Part shown: positions 51,336-60,274 of the stretch, in pieces | Layout of the letters: the number at the start of each line of letters is the position of its first letter | Numbering within the stretch: the first letter of the stretch is position 1 | Assembly (NCBI RefSeq): GCF_019511605.1 | Contig: NZ_JAEUAV010000012.1 | Coordinates: 121,176 to 185,175 of the forward strand | Length of the DNA stretch: 64,000 nucleotides | Direction: 5' to 3' | DNA from: Paraburkholderia phenoliruptrix | GTDB taxonomy: Bacteria > Pseudomonadota > Gammaproteobacteria > Burkholderiales > Burkholderiaceae | Notes under the pieces: model-generated | The model's input: the letters and a program-made list of their open reading frames with translations, nothing else | The model's database searches: none | Told to the model about the DNA's origin: nothing | Translations under genes and position numbers: made by a program

Positions 51336-51953
51336 ATGAACACGCCCATCACCTCCGCCCCCCCGTCTCGCGGCCCCTCGGAACACGAGGTTCGCGCCCA
51401 GATCGTCGAAGCAGCGACAGAATATTTCAGTCGATACGGCTACGAAAAGACCACGGTTTCCGACCTCGCTAAGGAAATCGGTTTTTCGAAAGCGTATATC
51501 TACAAGTTTTTTGACTCAAAGCAGGCGATAGGCGAGGTAATCTGCGCTAACCGCCTTGCTGCCATCATCACGACAGTGAACGACGCCGTCGAGGACGCTC
51601 ACAGCGCAACCGAGAAATTTCGTCGCATGTTCAAGGCGTTACTCGCCTCGGGCAGTCAGCTCTTTTTCCAGGATCGCAAGCTTTACGATATCGCCGCCGT
51701 TGCTGCTGCCTCGCCGTGGCCCTCAGTCAGGGGCTACGAGGAGCGGATACGGCAACTTGTGTCCGAGATCGTGCTTCTCGGACGAGAAACGGGCGAATTC
51801 GAGCGCAAGACGCCGCTGGATGAGGCGGCGAATGCCATCTTTCTGGTGATGAAGCCTTACTTCAATCCCTTGCTACTGCAATACAACCTGGATGGGGCGG
51901 AGGAGGCGGCGCTTCAGCTCGCGGGTCTGGTGCTCAGAAGCCTGGCACCATAA
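51336..51953 (+). CDS. TetR-family repressor of the RND efflux system
   Basis: The 205-residue regulator has an N-terminal TetR HTH (about 20-66: RAQIVEAATEYFSRYGYEKTTVSDLAKEIGFSKAYIYKFFDSKQAIG pattern) and a C-terminal helical ligand domain. It is divergent from the outer-membrane factor gene and upstream of the adaptor-permease operon. Operator candidates on both flanks predict repression of all three pump components and of itself. Confidence 0.9.
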   Translation: MNTPITSAPPSRGPSEHEVRAQIVEAATEYFSRYGYEKTTVSDLAKEIGFSKAYIYKFFDSKQAIGEVICANRLAAIITTVNDAVEDAHSATEKFRRMFKALLASGSQLFFQDRKLYDIAAVAAASPWPSVRGYEERIRQLVSEIVLLGRETGEFERKTPLDEAANAIFLVMKPYFNPLLLQYNLDGAEEAALQLAGLVLRSLAP

Positions 51954-51963
51954 ATTTTTGGCT

Positions 51964-51987
51964 GTGACTGTTGACTGATTTGGTCAC
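51964..51987. promoter_or_regulatory. TetR operator candidate B (7-10-7 palindrome)
   Basis: GTGACTG (51964-51970), TTGACTGATT, TGGTCAC (51981-51987) has arms of seven with five matching positions, and the same 24-base geometry as the site at 51274. It lies 11 bases after the TetR stop and 45 before the adaptor start; a TTGACT inside it could be a -35 element. Confidence 0.65.
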
Positions 51988-52031
51988 TAGCATCAGAATG
52001 GGGTCTCCTATCCGTCGCAAGGAGCGACCCC

Positions 52032-53153
52032 ATGTCCCGGCATCGTTACTTTGTCTTCACACTGAGCCTGGCGTCGCTTGCCCTCGCGGCATGCGGCGAC
52101 CGGCATGTTTCCGACCCGCGTACCGAGGCTCCGCTCGTACGCACAAGCGTTGTCCAAAGTGCACCGGGGGAGAGCCGCTCGTTCACGGGTGTCGTTGGCG
52201 CCCGTGTCCAGAGCGATCTTGGCTTCCGGGTTCAGGGAAAGGTCATCGAGCGTCTGGTGGACGCGGGGCAAACAGTCAAGCGTGGCCAGCCGTTGATGCG
52301 CATCGACCCGATCGATCTGGGGCTGCAGGCACACTCGCAGCAGGAACTGGTTAATGCGGCGCAGGCTCGCGCTACCCAGACCGCAGACGACGAGGCCAGG
52401 TATCGCGATCTCGTGGCTGCCGGTGCGGTGTCGGCATCGACGTATGCGCAGCTCAAGGCGGCTGCCGATTCAGCCAGGGCCCAGCTCGTTGCCGCAAAGG
52501 CGCAGGCTAATCTCGCGAACAACGCCTCTGGGTATGCCGTTCTCGTGGCGGATGCGGACGGTGTGGTCGTGGAGACACTGGCCGAACCGGGCCAGGTCGT
52601 CTCCCCGGGGCAGATCGTCGTGCGTCTTGCGCACGCCGGCCCGCGCGAAGCCATCGTCCATCTGCCCGAAACACTTCGCCCCGCTCCCGGTTCGGTTGTG
52701 CAGGCGACGCTCTACGGCGCGGACATGAAGAGTGTCCCCGCCACGTTGCGGCAGCTCTCGGACTCCGCCGATCGTCTGACGCGCACCTACGAGGCAAGGT
52801 ACGTCCTCGCGGGCGCACTGTCCGATGCGCCGCTTGGTGCCACCGTGACTGTCAGCCTGCCGGGTGACGGCGGACAGCGGCAGACCGCTCTTGAGGTACC
52901 TGCGGGCGCATTGTTTGATCCGGGAACCGGCACGGGTGTCTGGACGATCGAGGGATCGCCGGCGCATGCGTCCTGGCGCAAGGTTCACATCGCGGCACTG
53001 GGCAACGAGACGGCAACCGTCACCGGCGACCTTCACGAAGGGGAGCGGGTAGTGGCGCTTGGGGCCCAGTTGCTTCACGCTGGCGAAAAGGTGCGCCTCA
53101 CCGATGACGGTATGTCGACGACTTCGGTCACGCGGGCGGGAGAGACGCAATGA
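52032..53153 (+). CDS. RND efflux periplasmic adaptor (membrane fusion lipoprotein)
   Basis: The 373-residue protein has a lipoprotein signal (LALAAC, Cys21), a split lipoyl domain (LGFRVQGKVIERLVDAGQTVKRGQPLMRID and DADGVVVETLAEPGQVVSPGQIVVRLA), a short alpha-hairpin (about 108-155, QELVNAAQARATQ) and beta-barrel/MP domains ending GERVVALGAQLLHAGEKVRL. The hairpin is short, as in MexH/VexA-type adaptors. Its TGA overlaps the permease ATG (ATGA), so the pair is translationally coupled. Confidence 0.91.
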   Translation: MSRHRYFVFTLSLASLALAACGDRHVSDPRTEAPLVRTSVVQSAPGESRSFTGVVGARVQSDLGFRVQGKVIERLVDAGQTVKRGQPLMRIDPIDLGLQAHSQQELVNAAQARATQTADDEARYRDLVAAGAVSASTYAQLKAAADSARAQLVAAKAQANLANNASGYAVLVADADGVVVETLAEPGQVVSPGQIVVRLAHAGPREAIVHLPETLRPAPGSVVQATLYGADMKSVPATLRQLSDSADRLTRTYEARYVLAGALSDAPLGATVTVSLPGDGGQRQTALEVPAGALFDPGTGTGVWTIEGSPAHASWRKVHIAALGNETATVTGDLHEGERVVALGAQLLHAGEKVRLTDDGMSTTSVTRAGETQ

Positions 53154-56100
53154 GCGGCTTTAATCTCTCGGCACTCGCGGTGCGCGAGCGCTCGGTTACC
53201 CTCTTTCTGATCATCCTGATTTCTGTTGCCGGCATCGTCGCGTTCTTAAAACTCGGACGGGCGGAAGACCCGCCCTTTACCGTCAAGTCGATGACGGTCA
53301 TCACCGCCTGGCCCGGCGCCACGGCGCAGGAAATGCAGGATCAGGTCGCCGAACCGCTTGAAAAGCGCATGCAGGAGCTGCGCTGGTACGACCGCACTGA
53401 AACCTACACCCGTCCGGGGCTGGCGTTCACCACCGTGACTTTGCTGGACAGTACGCCGCCCGCCGAGGTGCCCGAGCAGTTCTATCAGGCCCGCAAAAAG
53501 CTCTCTGATGAGGCGGCGAATCTGCCCCCCGGCGTGATTGGTCCGCTTGTCAATGATGAGTACTCCGACGTAACGTTTGCGCTGTTCGCACTGAAGGCAA
53601 AGGGGCAACCCGAGCGCCTGCTCGTGCGCGATGCGGAGGATCTGCGTCAGCGGCTGCTTCACGTGCCGGGCGTCAAGAAGGTGAACATTGTCGGAGAGCA
53701 GGCCGAACGGATTTATATCTCGTTCTCGCACGACCGGCTCGCGACACTTGGCGTAACGCCGCAGGACATCTTTGCGGCGCTTAACGGACAGAATGTTCTG
53801 ACACCGGCCGGGTCGATCGATACGGCAGGCGCGCAGGTGTTCATTCGCGTCGAGGGGGCGTTCGACAAGCTGCAGAGAATTCGCGACACGCCCATCGTCG
53901 TTCAGGGCCGCACGCTCGAGCTCTCGGATGTGGCCACCGTCGAGCGTGGTTACGAAGATCCGGCCACCTTCCAGATTCGCAACAACGGCGAACCGGCGTT
54001 GCTTCTTGGCGTTGTCATGCGCGACGGCTGGAACGGCCTGAACCTCGGACACGCACTCGACAAGGAAGTGACTTCGATCAATGCCGGGTTGCCTTTGGGG
54101 ATGCGTCTTACCAAGGTGACCGACCAAGCCGTTAATATCCAATCGGCCGTCGACGAGTTCATGGTCAAGTTCTTTGTCGCACTGCTCGTGGTGATGGTCG
54201 TGAGCTTCGCCAGCATGGGGTGGCGGGTCGGCATCGTGGTGTCGGCAGCGGTGCCGCTGACACTCGCGGGCGTCTTCGTCGTCATGGCGGCAACAGGCAA
54301 AAATTTCGACCGCATTACACTCGGCTCTCTGATCCTCGCGCTTGGGCTGCTTGTCGACGATGCGATTATCGCCATCGAGATGATGGTCGTGAAAATGGAG
54401 GAGGGGTATAGCCGTGTCCAGGCATCGGCCTATGCCTGGAGCCACACGGCCGCCCCGATGCTGTCAGGCACACTGGTCACGGCAGTCGGGTTCATGCCGA
54501 ATGGCTTTGCGCGCTCGACGGCGGGGGAATATACCAGCAACATGTTCTGGATCGTTGGTATCGCGCTGGTCACATCATGGATCGTTGCGGTTGTCTTCAC
54601 CCCGTATCTGGGTGTCAAGCTGCTGCCCGACATTCCCAAAATCGAGGGCGGGCATGCAGCGATATATAACACCCCCAATTACCAACGCTTTCGGAAGTTT
54701 CTGGTACGTGTAGTCCAGCGCAAGTGGATGGTCGCGGGGGCTGTCGTCGTGTCGTTCGTGATTGCGGTGATGGGAATGGGTGTCGTGAAGAAGCAGTTCT
54801 TCCCGACCTCGGATCGTCCGGAAGTCCTTGTGGAGGTGCAGATGCCGTATGGCTCATCCATCGAACAGACTTCGGCGGCGACGGAAAAAGTCGAGGCATG
54901 GCTCGCGAAGCAGCCCGAAGCGAAAATCGTGACGTCGTACATCGGGCAAGGTGCGCCACGTTTCTATCTGGCGATGTCTCCGGAACTCCCGGATCCGTCC
55001 TTCGCGAAGATTGTGATAAACACGAACGATGAGAAGCAGCGGGAAACCCTCAAGTTGCGTCTGCGCGCGGTCATCGCGCGAGGTCTTGTGCCTGGAGCGC
55101 AGGTTCGCGTCACCCAACTCGTGTTCGGTCCTTATTCGCCGTATCCGGTTGCGTTCCGCGTCATGGGCCCGGACCCGCAAAAGCTTCGCGCCATCGCCGC
55201 CCAGGTCAAGGGCGTCATGACTGCCAGCCCGATGATGAGAACGGTCAATACGGACTGGGGCCCCCTGGCTCCCAGCCTGCACTTCACGCTGGATCAGGAC
55301 CGGCTCGGGGCTGTCGGTCTGACGTCCAGTGCGGTTGCGCAACAGTTGCAGTTCCTGCTGACCGGCATTCCTGTCACGAACGTGCGCGAGGACATTCGTT
55401 CTGTCGAAGTCGTCGCGAGGTCGGCTGGCGATATCCGTCTCGATCCGGACAGGATTAACGGATTTACCCTTGTCGGCGCGGCGGGTCAGCGCGTGCCGCT
55501 GTCGCAGGTCGGCAAGGTCGATGTCCGGATGGAGGATCCGATTCTTCGTCGGCGCGACCGCACGCCGACCATCACCGTACGGGGCGATATCGCCGAGGGC
55601 CTTCAGCCGCCTGATGTATCGACGGCAATGCTGGCAAAACTGCAGCCGGTCATCGCTCAGTTGCCGGATGGGTACCGGATAGAGGAAGCCGGGGCAATTG
55701 AGGAGGCCGGCAAGGCGAATCAGGCTCTCGTGCCACTGTTTCCGATCATGATTGCGCTCACGTTGCTGATCATCATCTTCCAGACGCGGTCGATCGCCGC
55801 CACGATGATGGTGTTTGCGACCAGCCCGCTGGGGTTGATCGGCGTGGTGCCGACACTGCTGCTGTTCAACCAGCCGTTCGGGATCAACGCCCTCGTGGGA
55901 CTCATTGCGCTCTCCGGCATTCTGATGCGCAATACGCTGATCCTGATCGGTCAGATCGAGCAGAACGCGCGGGAAGGCATGACGCCATTCCACGCGGTGG
56001 TGGAAGCTACGATCCAGCGATCCCGGCCGGTTATCCTGACTGCGGTTGCCGCAATGCTGGCCTTCATCCCGCTGACACATTCGGTGTTCTGGGGCACGCT

Positions 56101-56248
56101 GGCCTATACCCTGATCGGTGGAACCTTTGCGGGAACAATCCTGACACTGGTGTTCCTGCCCGCGATGTATTCCATCTGGTTCAAGATCCGGCCTGACGCG
56201 GCGAACGCTCCAGCCGCCCTTGAGGACAATGCCAGCACGATCGCGTAA
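53150..56248 (+). CDS. RND efflux permease (AcrB/MexF superfamily)
   Basis: The 1032-residue proton-driven pump has twelve membrane helices and two large periplasmic loops. Visible landmarks are FNLSALAVRERSVTLFLIILISVAGIVAFLKLGRAEDPPFTVKSM-type N-terminus, the helix-4 proton-relay region LGSLILALGLLVDDAIIAIEMMVVKMEEG with paired Asp, and the repeat-2 FGINALVGLIALSGILMRNTLILIGQIEQN. Helix 4 with VDDAIIA in place of VDNAIVV suits a subgroup of less-studied HAE-type pumps. Substrates cannot be inferred. Confidence 0.93.
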   Translation: MSGFNLSALAVRERSVTLFLIILISVAGIVAFLKLGRAEDPPFTVKSMTVITAWPGATAQEMQDQVAEPLEKRMQELRWYDRTETYTRPGLAFTTVTLLDSTPPAEVPEQFYQARKKLSDEAANLPPGVIGPLVNDEYSDVTFALFALKAKGQPERLLVRDAEDLRQRLLHVPGVKKVNIVGEQAERIYISFSHDRLATLGVTPQDIFAALNGQNVLTPAGSIDTAGAQVFIRVEGAFDKLQRIRDTPIVVQGRTLELSDVATVERGYEDPATFQIRNNGEPALLLGVVMRDGWNGLNLGHALDKEVTSINAGLPLGMRLTKVTDQAVNIQSAVDEFMVKFFVALLVVMVVSFASMGWRVGIVVSAAVPLTLAGVFVVMAATGKNFDRITLGSLILALGLLVDDAIIAIEMMVVKMEEGYSRVQASAYAWSHTAAPMLSGTLVTAVGFMPNGFARSTAGEYTSNMFWIVGIALVTSWIVAVVFTPYLGVKLLPDIPKIEGGHAAIYNTPNYQRFRKFLVRVVQRKWMVAGAVVVSFVIAVMGMGVVKKQFFPTSDRPEVLVEVQMPYGSSIEQTSAATEKVEAWLAKQPEAKIVTSYIGQGAPRFYLAMSPELPDPSFAKIVINTNDEKQRETLKLRLRAVIARGLVPGAQVRVTQLVFGPYSPYPVAFRVMGPDPQKLRAIAAQVKGVMTASPMMRTVNTDWGPLAPSLHFTLDQDRLGAVGLTSSAVAQQLQFLLTGIPVTNVREDIRSVEVVARSAGDIRLDPDRINGFTLVGAAGQRVPLSQVGKVDVRMEDPILRRRDRTPTITVRGDIAEGLQPPDVSTAMLAKLQPVIAQLPDGYRIEEAGAIEEAGKANQALVPLFPIMIALTLLIIIFQTRSIAATMMVFATSPLGLIGVVPTLLLFNQPFGINALVGLIALSGILMRNTLILIGQIEQNAREGMTPFHAVVEATIQRSRPVILTAVAAMLAFIPLTHSVFWGTLAYTLIGGTFAGTILTLVFLPAMYSIWFKIRPDAANAPAALEDNASTIA

Positions 56249-56270
56249 CACTACGTCGTACCGGTATTTC

Positions 56271-56313
56271 CCCGCCTGTGGCAGCGGTGACGCGAAACGG
56301 TTCCGCAGGCGGG
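56271..56313. terminator. Long-loop hairpin between convergent RND and carbonic anhydrase genes
   Basis: CCCGCCTGTG (56271-56280) pairs with CGCAGGCGGG (56304-56313), ten pairs including one G-T wobble, over a 23-base loop. It lies 22 bases after the RND stop and before the convergent carbonic anhydrase stop. There is no T-run. Confidence 0.4.
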
Positions 56314-56377
56314 TTGCGCCACAGTTGGAGTGAGCCCGGATAGCCGATAACGGGCCCAGTAGGGGGTACCCGCTGTA

Positions 56378-56929
56378 TCAACTTGAGAGCACGTTGGAAA
56401 GTGCTTTCGAAGGCGGAACAACCATCTCGACGTTGCCCGTCTCAACGTCATAGACCAAGCCGGAGACCGTATAACCTCCGACGATATCGGCGCTCGCCCG
56501 CAGGGCCGCCACGTCGAGCGTGACTGCTTTGTAAGGATCCTTGATTTCCAGGTTGTCGAGTTCTGACAACGTCACTCCCATATGTTCTGCCAGGAGGCGC
56601 GGTTCATGACAGTAGCACCGCATGATGCCGCAGTCGGTATGGTGCAAAACGATGAGGTTCCAGTCCGGGCCGATGTCGCCACCTGCAGCAACGGCTACTG
56701 TGCGCAGAATCCCGAGGGTTTCAAATACAGCCGGATTCACGCGGCCGCCGACGTTACGAAGGATTCCTGTCTCGCCGGGCGCGAGCTTGAACAGATCCAT
56801 GGGATCGACGCGGGGGTCTACGCATCCAATGATTAACGTTTTGCTTGTCGGCATCATACGGAGGCGCGGATTGAATCTGTTTTCAGCAAACTCAACGTTA
56901 CGACGCATCAAGCTATCGATGTAGTCCAT
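56378..56929 (-). CDS. Beta-class carbonic anhydrase
   Basis: The 183-residue enzyme has the zinc ligands and dyad of beta carbonic anhydrases: Cys36-x-Asp38-x-Arg40 in GCVDPRVDP and His97-x-x-Cys100 in HHTDCGIM. It also has LAPGETGILRNVGGRV and the C-terminal GGYTVSGLVYDVETGNVEMV. It interconverts CO2 and bicarbonate in the cytoplasm. CGAGGAGG precedes the ATG. The next gene upstream on the same strand, 52 bases away, is a metallo-beta-lactamase-fold protein, suggesting co-transcription. Confidence 0.92.
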   Translation of the reverse strand: MDYIDSLMRRNVEFAENRFNPRLRMMPTSKTLIIGCVDPRVDPMDLFKLAPGETGILRNVGGRVNPAVFETLGILRTVAVAAGGDIGPDWNLIVLHHTDCGIMRCYCHEPRLLAEHMGVTLSELDNLEIKDPYKAVTLDVAALRASADIVGGYTVSGLVYDVETGNVEMVVPPSKALSNVLSS

Positions 56930-56981
56930 GACGACCTCCTCGCAAATGAAATATGACGCTTTCGAGCATCAGGCGACTGCA

Positions 56982-57905
56982 TCAGATCGTGTTCAGCGGG
57001 ATTCTGAGGTAGCACTTGCCGTTGTCGTCCGCCGGTGGAAAGGCACCGGCCCGCATGTTCACCTGCATCGCCTGAAGAATCAGCTTCGGTAACGCCAGTG
57101 TCTGGTCTCGCGCAGTGCGCGCCGCAATAAACGCGCTCTCCGTTATACCGTCACGAATATGTACGTTCGCGGTGCGTTCGGCCCCAATGGTTGTTTCCCA
57201 GGCGTAGGTGTCGCGGCCGTGGGCCTTGTAGTCGCGGCTCAGGAACAATCTTGCTTCGTCGGGAAGCCGCAATAGTCGCCGTATGGAGCGGTAAAGCTGC
57301 CGCGCGTCTCCGCCGGGCAAGTCGGTCCTCGCAGTCCCGTAGTCCGGCATCAAGATCGTGTTGCCGCAGAACACCGAGTCGCCGATGACGTAGGCGACAC
57401 CGGCTGGCGTATGGCCAGGGGCGTCCAGCACCCTGCACCCGATAGCGCCGATTTTGAATTCCTCCCCGTCATCGAACAGATGATCGAACTGCGAGCCGTC
57501 TCGCGGGAACTCCGGTCCGGCATTGAACAGCTCACCAAAAATTGTCTGGACCGTCGTTATGGCGCGCCCGACTGCAAGCCTACCGCCGACATGCGCCTGC
57601 AGAACAGGCGCGGCGCTCAGGTGGTCTGCATGCGCATGGGTCTCAAGTAACCATTCAGTCGAGAGGCCCTCGGATTCAATATACGCAACGATGGCCTGGG
57701 CAGACGTCGACGAATATCGGCAGGTCGGCGCGTCGAAGTCGAGCACAGGATCGATGACCGCCGCCGCAAGCGAGACAGGATCATGAACGACATAGCTTGC
57801 GCTAAACGTGGCCTCATCAAAAAATGCACGGATAATCGGAGTCGGATATTGACCAGCGCGGGTCTGAACGATGTTCGCGATGGCGTGTTCGAGTGGTTGA
57901 TCCAC
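56982..57905 (-). CDS. Metallo-beta-lactamase-fold protein (BLH/ETHE1-like) with altered metal ligands
   Basis: The 307-residue protein keeps the first metal site THAHADH (His90, His92, Asp94, His95) and GHTPAG (His165), and the family context MPDYGTARTDLPGGDARQLYRSI. In persulfide-dioxygenase/BLH relatives the next ligands are an Asp in a D-T-(L/I) turn and a His in H-D-Y; here they read CGNT (Asn182) and SRDY (Arg224). The second metal site is therefore probably lost. Translation starts at GTG 57905 with AAAGGAG seven bases upstream. It is next to a carbonic anhydrase gene. Sulfur-oxidation chemistry should not be assumed. Confidence 0.8.
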   Translation of the reverse strand: MDQPLEHAIANIVQTRAGQYPTPIIRAFFDEATFSASYVVHDPVSLAAAVIDPVLDFDAPTCRYSSTSAQAIVAYIESEGLSTEWLLETHAHADHLSAAPVLQAHVGGRLAVGRAITTVQTIFGELFNAGPEFPRDGSQFDHLFDDGEEFKIGAIGCRVLDAPGHTPAGVAYVIGDSVFCGNTILMPDYGTARTDLPGGDARQLYRSIRRLLRLPDEARLFLSRDYKAHGRDTYAWETTIGAERTANVHIRDGITESAFIAARTARDQTLALPKLILQAMQVNMRAGAFPPADDNGKCYLRIPLNTI

Positions 57906-58060
57906 GCGACGTCTCCTTTGTCTTGCCACGATTGTTTCTGGTTCACACTTCAAGAATACCTGAGCGCAATGCGGTTCTTGGAAGCAACAGCATCTGCGCC
58001 CCGATGGCGGAGCCGGTTTTGCAGTGGGACATCTGGTTCTGCGACGAACCCGAGTGATGT

Positions 58061-58477
58061 CTACGCGACCCGGTCCTGCGACCGATCTACAGATGACGCC
58101 TTGATCATCGCCGTCGAGTTGCTGCACATCGCGTTTCGCGTGCGTTTTGGACGAAAGACGGGATCCCCCCGTACAATCAAGTGGCCCGACAGAATGCAAA
58201 CTCCGCTTTTTCGGGCAACGACTTTCCGCCATGTCTGTTCCCCATATCGACACCCGATCGAACTGCTCCACGAGACGAGCACGGTATCGGGGGACGGGCG
58301 GTCAAGAATCACAATGCGGACGATCTCGGGGTTTAAGTTGTCACTGGCGAAACGCTCGTCCCGTCGCAGGAAGGGCGGTGCAGGCGGAGACCTTCGTAGA
58401 GAGTCGAGAATCCTGCCCCAGCGATGCCAATCGGTTATACCGTTTGTGAAGCCTTCGATATTGGGAGCGCATTTCAT
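58061..58477 (-). CDS. DUF3331 family protein
   Basis: The 138-residue protein (longer start at 58579 possible) contains the DUF3331 pattern: WGRILDSLRRSPPAPP, IVRIVILDRPSPDTVLVSWS, YGEQTWRKVVARKSGVCILSG, then GDPVFRPKRTR and a terminal AMIKAS. The Cys in SGVCILSG and the Arg/Gly-rich D-x-V-x-R-P segment are family hallmarks. DUF3331 is a small family found mostly in Burkholderiaceae, of unknown function. Base composition here is lower in GC than in neighbouring genes. Confidence 0.65.
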   Translation of the reverse strand: MKCAPNIEGFTNGITDWHRWGRILDSLRRSPPAPPFLRRDERFASDNLNPEIVRIVILDRPSPDTVLVSWSSSIGCRYGEQTWRKVVARKSGVCILSGHLIVRGDPVFRPKRTRNAMCSNSTAMIKASSVDRSQDRVA

Positions 58478-58603
58478 ATCTTCATTGCCGCCATTGGGTA
58501 AGGAGTGTAGCGGGAGAAACGGCGTTGCCCAGCGTGCGTTCTTTTCCCGAGACCTGTATGGAGCGGCATACAGGTACATCGCAGGTACATCGCAGGCACA
58601 CTG

Positions 58604-58830
58604 TCAGCTTTGCAGGAAATCGAGCAGATCCAGGTTGACTGCCAACCAGTACAGCCCCTTGTACATCGAGATGATTAAAAGCGCTGCCAGATCGCCGGCG
58701 TATTGATCCATGTTATTGCCGTCCCACGGCTGGCCAGAGCGGCCGTGACCGCGACGATCATGTGCAATGACGCGATCAAGACGGACCGGCGACGGCGATT
58801 CGTTCGCCGGTCCGCCACCGTAGTCCTTGA
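58604..58830 (-). pseudogene. Alpha/beta-hydrolase remnant (chloroperoxidase-like)
   Basis: A minus-strand frame carries recognisable pieces of a non-haem haloperoxidase-type hydrolase: LEVKDYGGGP, then directly RVIAHDRRGHGRSGQPWDGNNMDQYAGDLAALL. The oxyanion-loop HGWPL block that should lie between these is missing, and sequence after LAALL is unrelated and soon stops. The catalytic Ser, Asp and His regions are absent. It is a decayed gene next to an AraC gene that may once have controlled it. Confidence 0.65.
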
Positions 58831-58962
58831 CTTCCAAGCCTAATGCACGAAGCCGTTGCGATCTTGGACAAAGCAACGGCACATGGATAAACCATGGGTG
58901 TTCGCTGCAACGTCGAAGGCATCAGACATTCGAAATGTCGGCGGCAAATTTTTTGCGTGAAG

Positions 58963-59901
58963 CTAGCGCCGACGATTGTGCAGACGCCAATCCTTCGGCC
59001 CGCACTCTTCAAGGCGCGAGAACACGCGAGAGAAATGGCTCTGATCGAAAAATCCACAGTTGGACGCGATAGTGGCAAGGCTCGCGTCGGTCTCGCGCAA
59101 TTGGGTTTTAGCCCGTTCGATTCTCTGCTTGAGCAACCACTGATGGGGCGTGAGTCCGGTTGTCTGTTTGAACGCCTCGGAAAAATAGCTTGAGGAGAGA
59201 CCGCACTGGCCCGCGAGGTCGAGAATGGAGGGATTGCCGTGCAGATGAGCCTCGAAGAATTCGTTGACGCGCCGCATCTGCCATGGCGCGAGTCCGGCAC
59301 GGCGAACGCGATTGGGCGTATTGGCGTTGCTATACCGCATGACCACATGCTCGCAGAAAGCGAGGGCAATATAATCGACAAGCAGTGAGCCAACGGTCTC
59401 CGACTGTTCCAGTACTGTCTGCAATGTTTGCGAAAGGCGAAACAGGACTGGATCGCTTGCGCCGAAGCCTCGTTGCATGAGACCTCCGATGCGCCGCCGC
59501 CCTTTTTGATAGGCAAATTCCTCGAGGGTGCTTTGAGAAAGGTAGAGGCGGATGTTATCGAACGGAAAATCGAGCCGACGCGTCGGACCCGTGCGCAGGT
59601 CGAACAGATAGCTATGGCCTGGTATGCACGAGGTCGGTTTGTTGAAACGCCCCCCGGAATAACGAACGTCGGGATCCGGGCACATGATCAGCGGAATCTG
59701 GAAGACAAACGCTTCTTCTGGTCGGGGCGCCAGAGAGCGTCCGGGTTGCGGCCGGTTGTTTTTCAACCTCGAGAACGAGACTGGAGGGCTCTGCGAAACG
59801 ATGCCTGCGCGCACGGTCGGGGCTTCCAGCAGGTTGAACTGTCTGGCGATCGTTGCCTGCAGCGATGGCAGGTCCAGATCCACGGGACTTCTCTCGTTCA
59901 T
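58963..59901 (-). CDS. AraC-family transcriptional regulator
   Basis: The 312-residue regulator has an N-terminal cupin-like/AraC-binding region (about 40-180) and the C-terminal HTH pair (about 215-305: PSILDLAGQCGLSSSYFSEAFKQTTGLTPHQWLLKQRIERAK and LATIASNCGFFDQSHFSRVFSRLEECGPKDWR). The second HTH keeps the usual FxDQSHFxRxF pattern. Downstream on the same strand is only a hydrolase remnant, so its original target may have been lost. An SDR gene lies upstream on the same strand. Confidence 0.88.
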   Translation of the reverse strand: MNERSPVDLDLPSLQATIARQFNLLEAPTVRAGIVSQSPPVSFSRLKNNRPQPGRSLAPRPEEAFVFQIPLIMCPDPDVRYSGGRFNKPTSCIPGHSYLFDLRTGPTRRLDFPFDNIRLYLSQSTLEEFAYQKGRRRIGGLMQRGFGASDPVLFRLSQTLQTVLEQSETVGSLLVDYIALAFCEHVVMRYSNANTPNRVRRAGLAPWQMRRVNEFFEAHLHGNPSILDLAGQCGLSSSYFSEAFKQTTGLTPHQWLLKQRIERAKTQLRETDASLATIASNCGFFDQSHFSRVFSRLEECGPKDWRLHNRRR

Positions 59902-60274
59902 TCATCTCGCTCGCGAAGGGACCGTTCCGATGGTCCTGCCGTTGCCGGATGGCGGGGGAAAGCCGGAATCGCTAATCTAACTGAATTTTATTACTGTCGC
60001 GCGCGCCGGCCGCCGTCGTCTGGAATGGTTGGCGCCATCGCGCATGGACTCGCCGCGAGGCTTGCGATGTTTGACCAGGGGCAGAGGGATGACCCGCGAA
60101 TGCGGGCCACCGTGATGAAGTGCGCGCGCGGACATTTGCTTTCGTCACGCTCAGTTGTCACACTTCAATTAGAAGCAGCAACACACGAAGACGTGGAAAA
60201 CCCGGAACGACCGTGACGTTTGTTTCGCGGGTCCGAGGTGGCTGATCATGCGGGCCCGGTTCCGCGAATCTGCC
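59902..60274. other. 373-base gap between AraC and SDR genes
   Basis: No gene or clear structure is seen. It must hold the AraC promoter; an AT-rich patch (59977-59996, TAACTGAATTTTATTACTGT) is the most promoter-like segment. Confidence 0.4.

Noticed and set aside
57783..58706. 307-codon plus-strand open frame
   Set aside because: It is antisense to the DUF3331 and MBL genes and contains no recognisable domain; the minus-strand proteins have clear family motifs.
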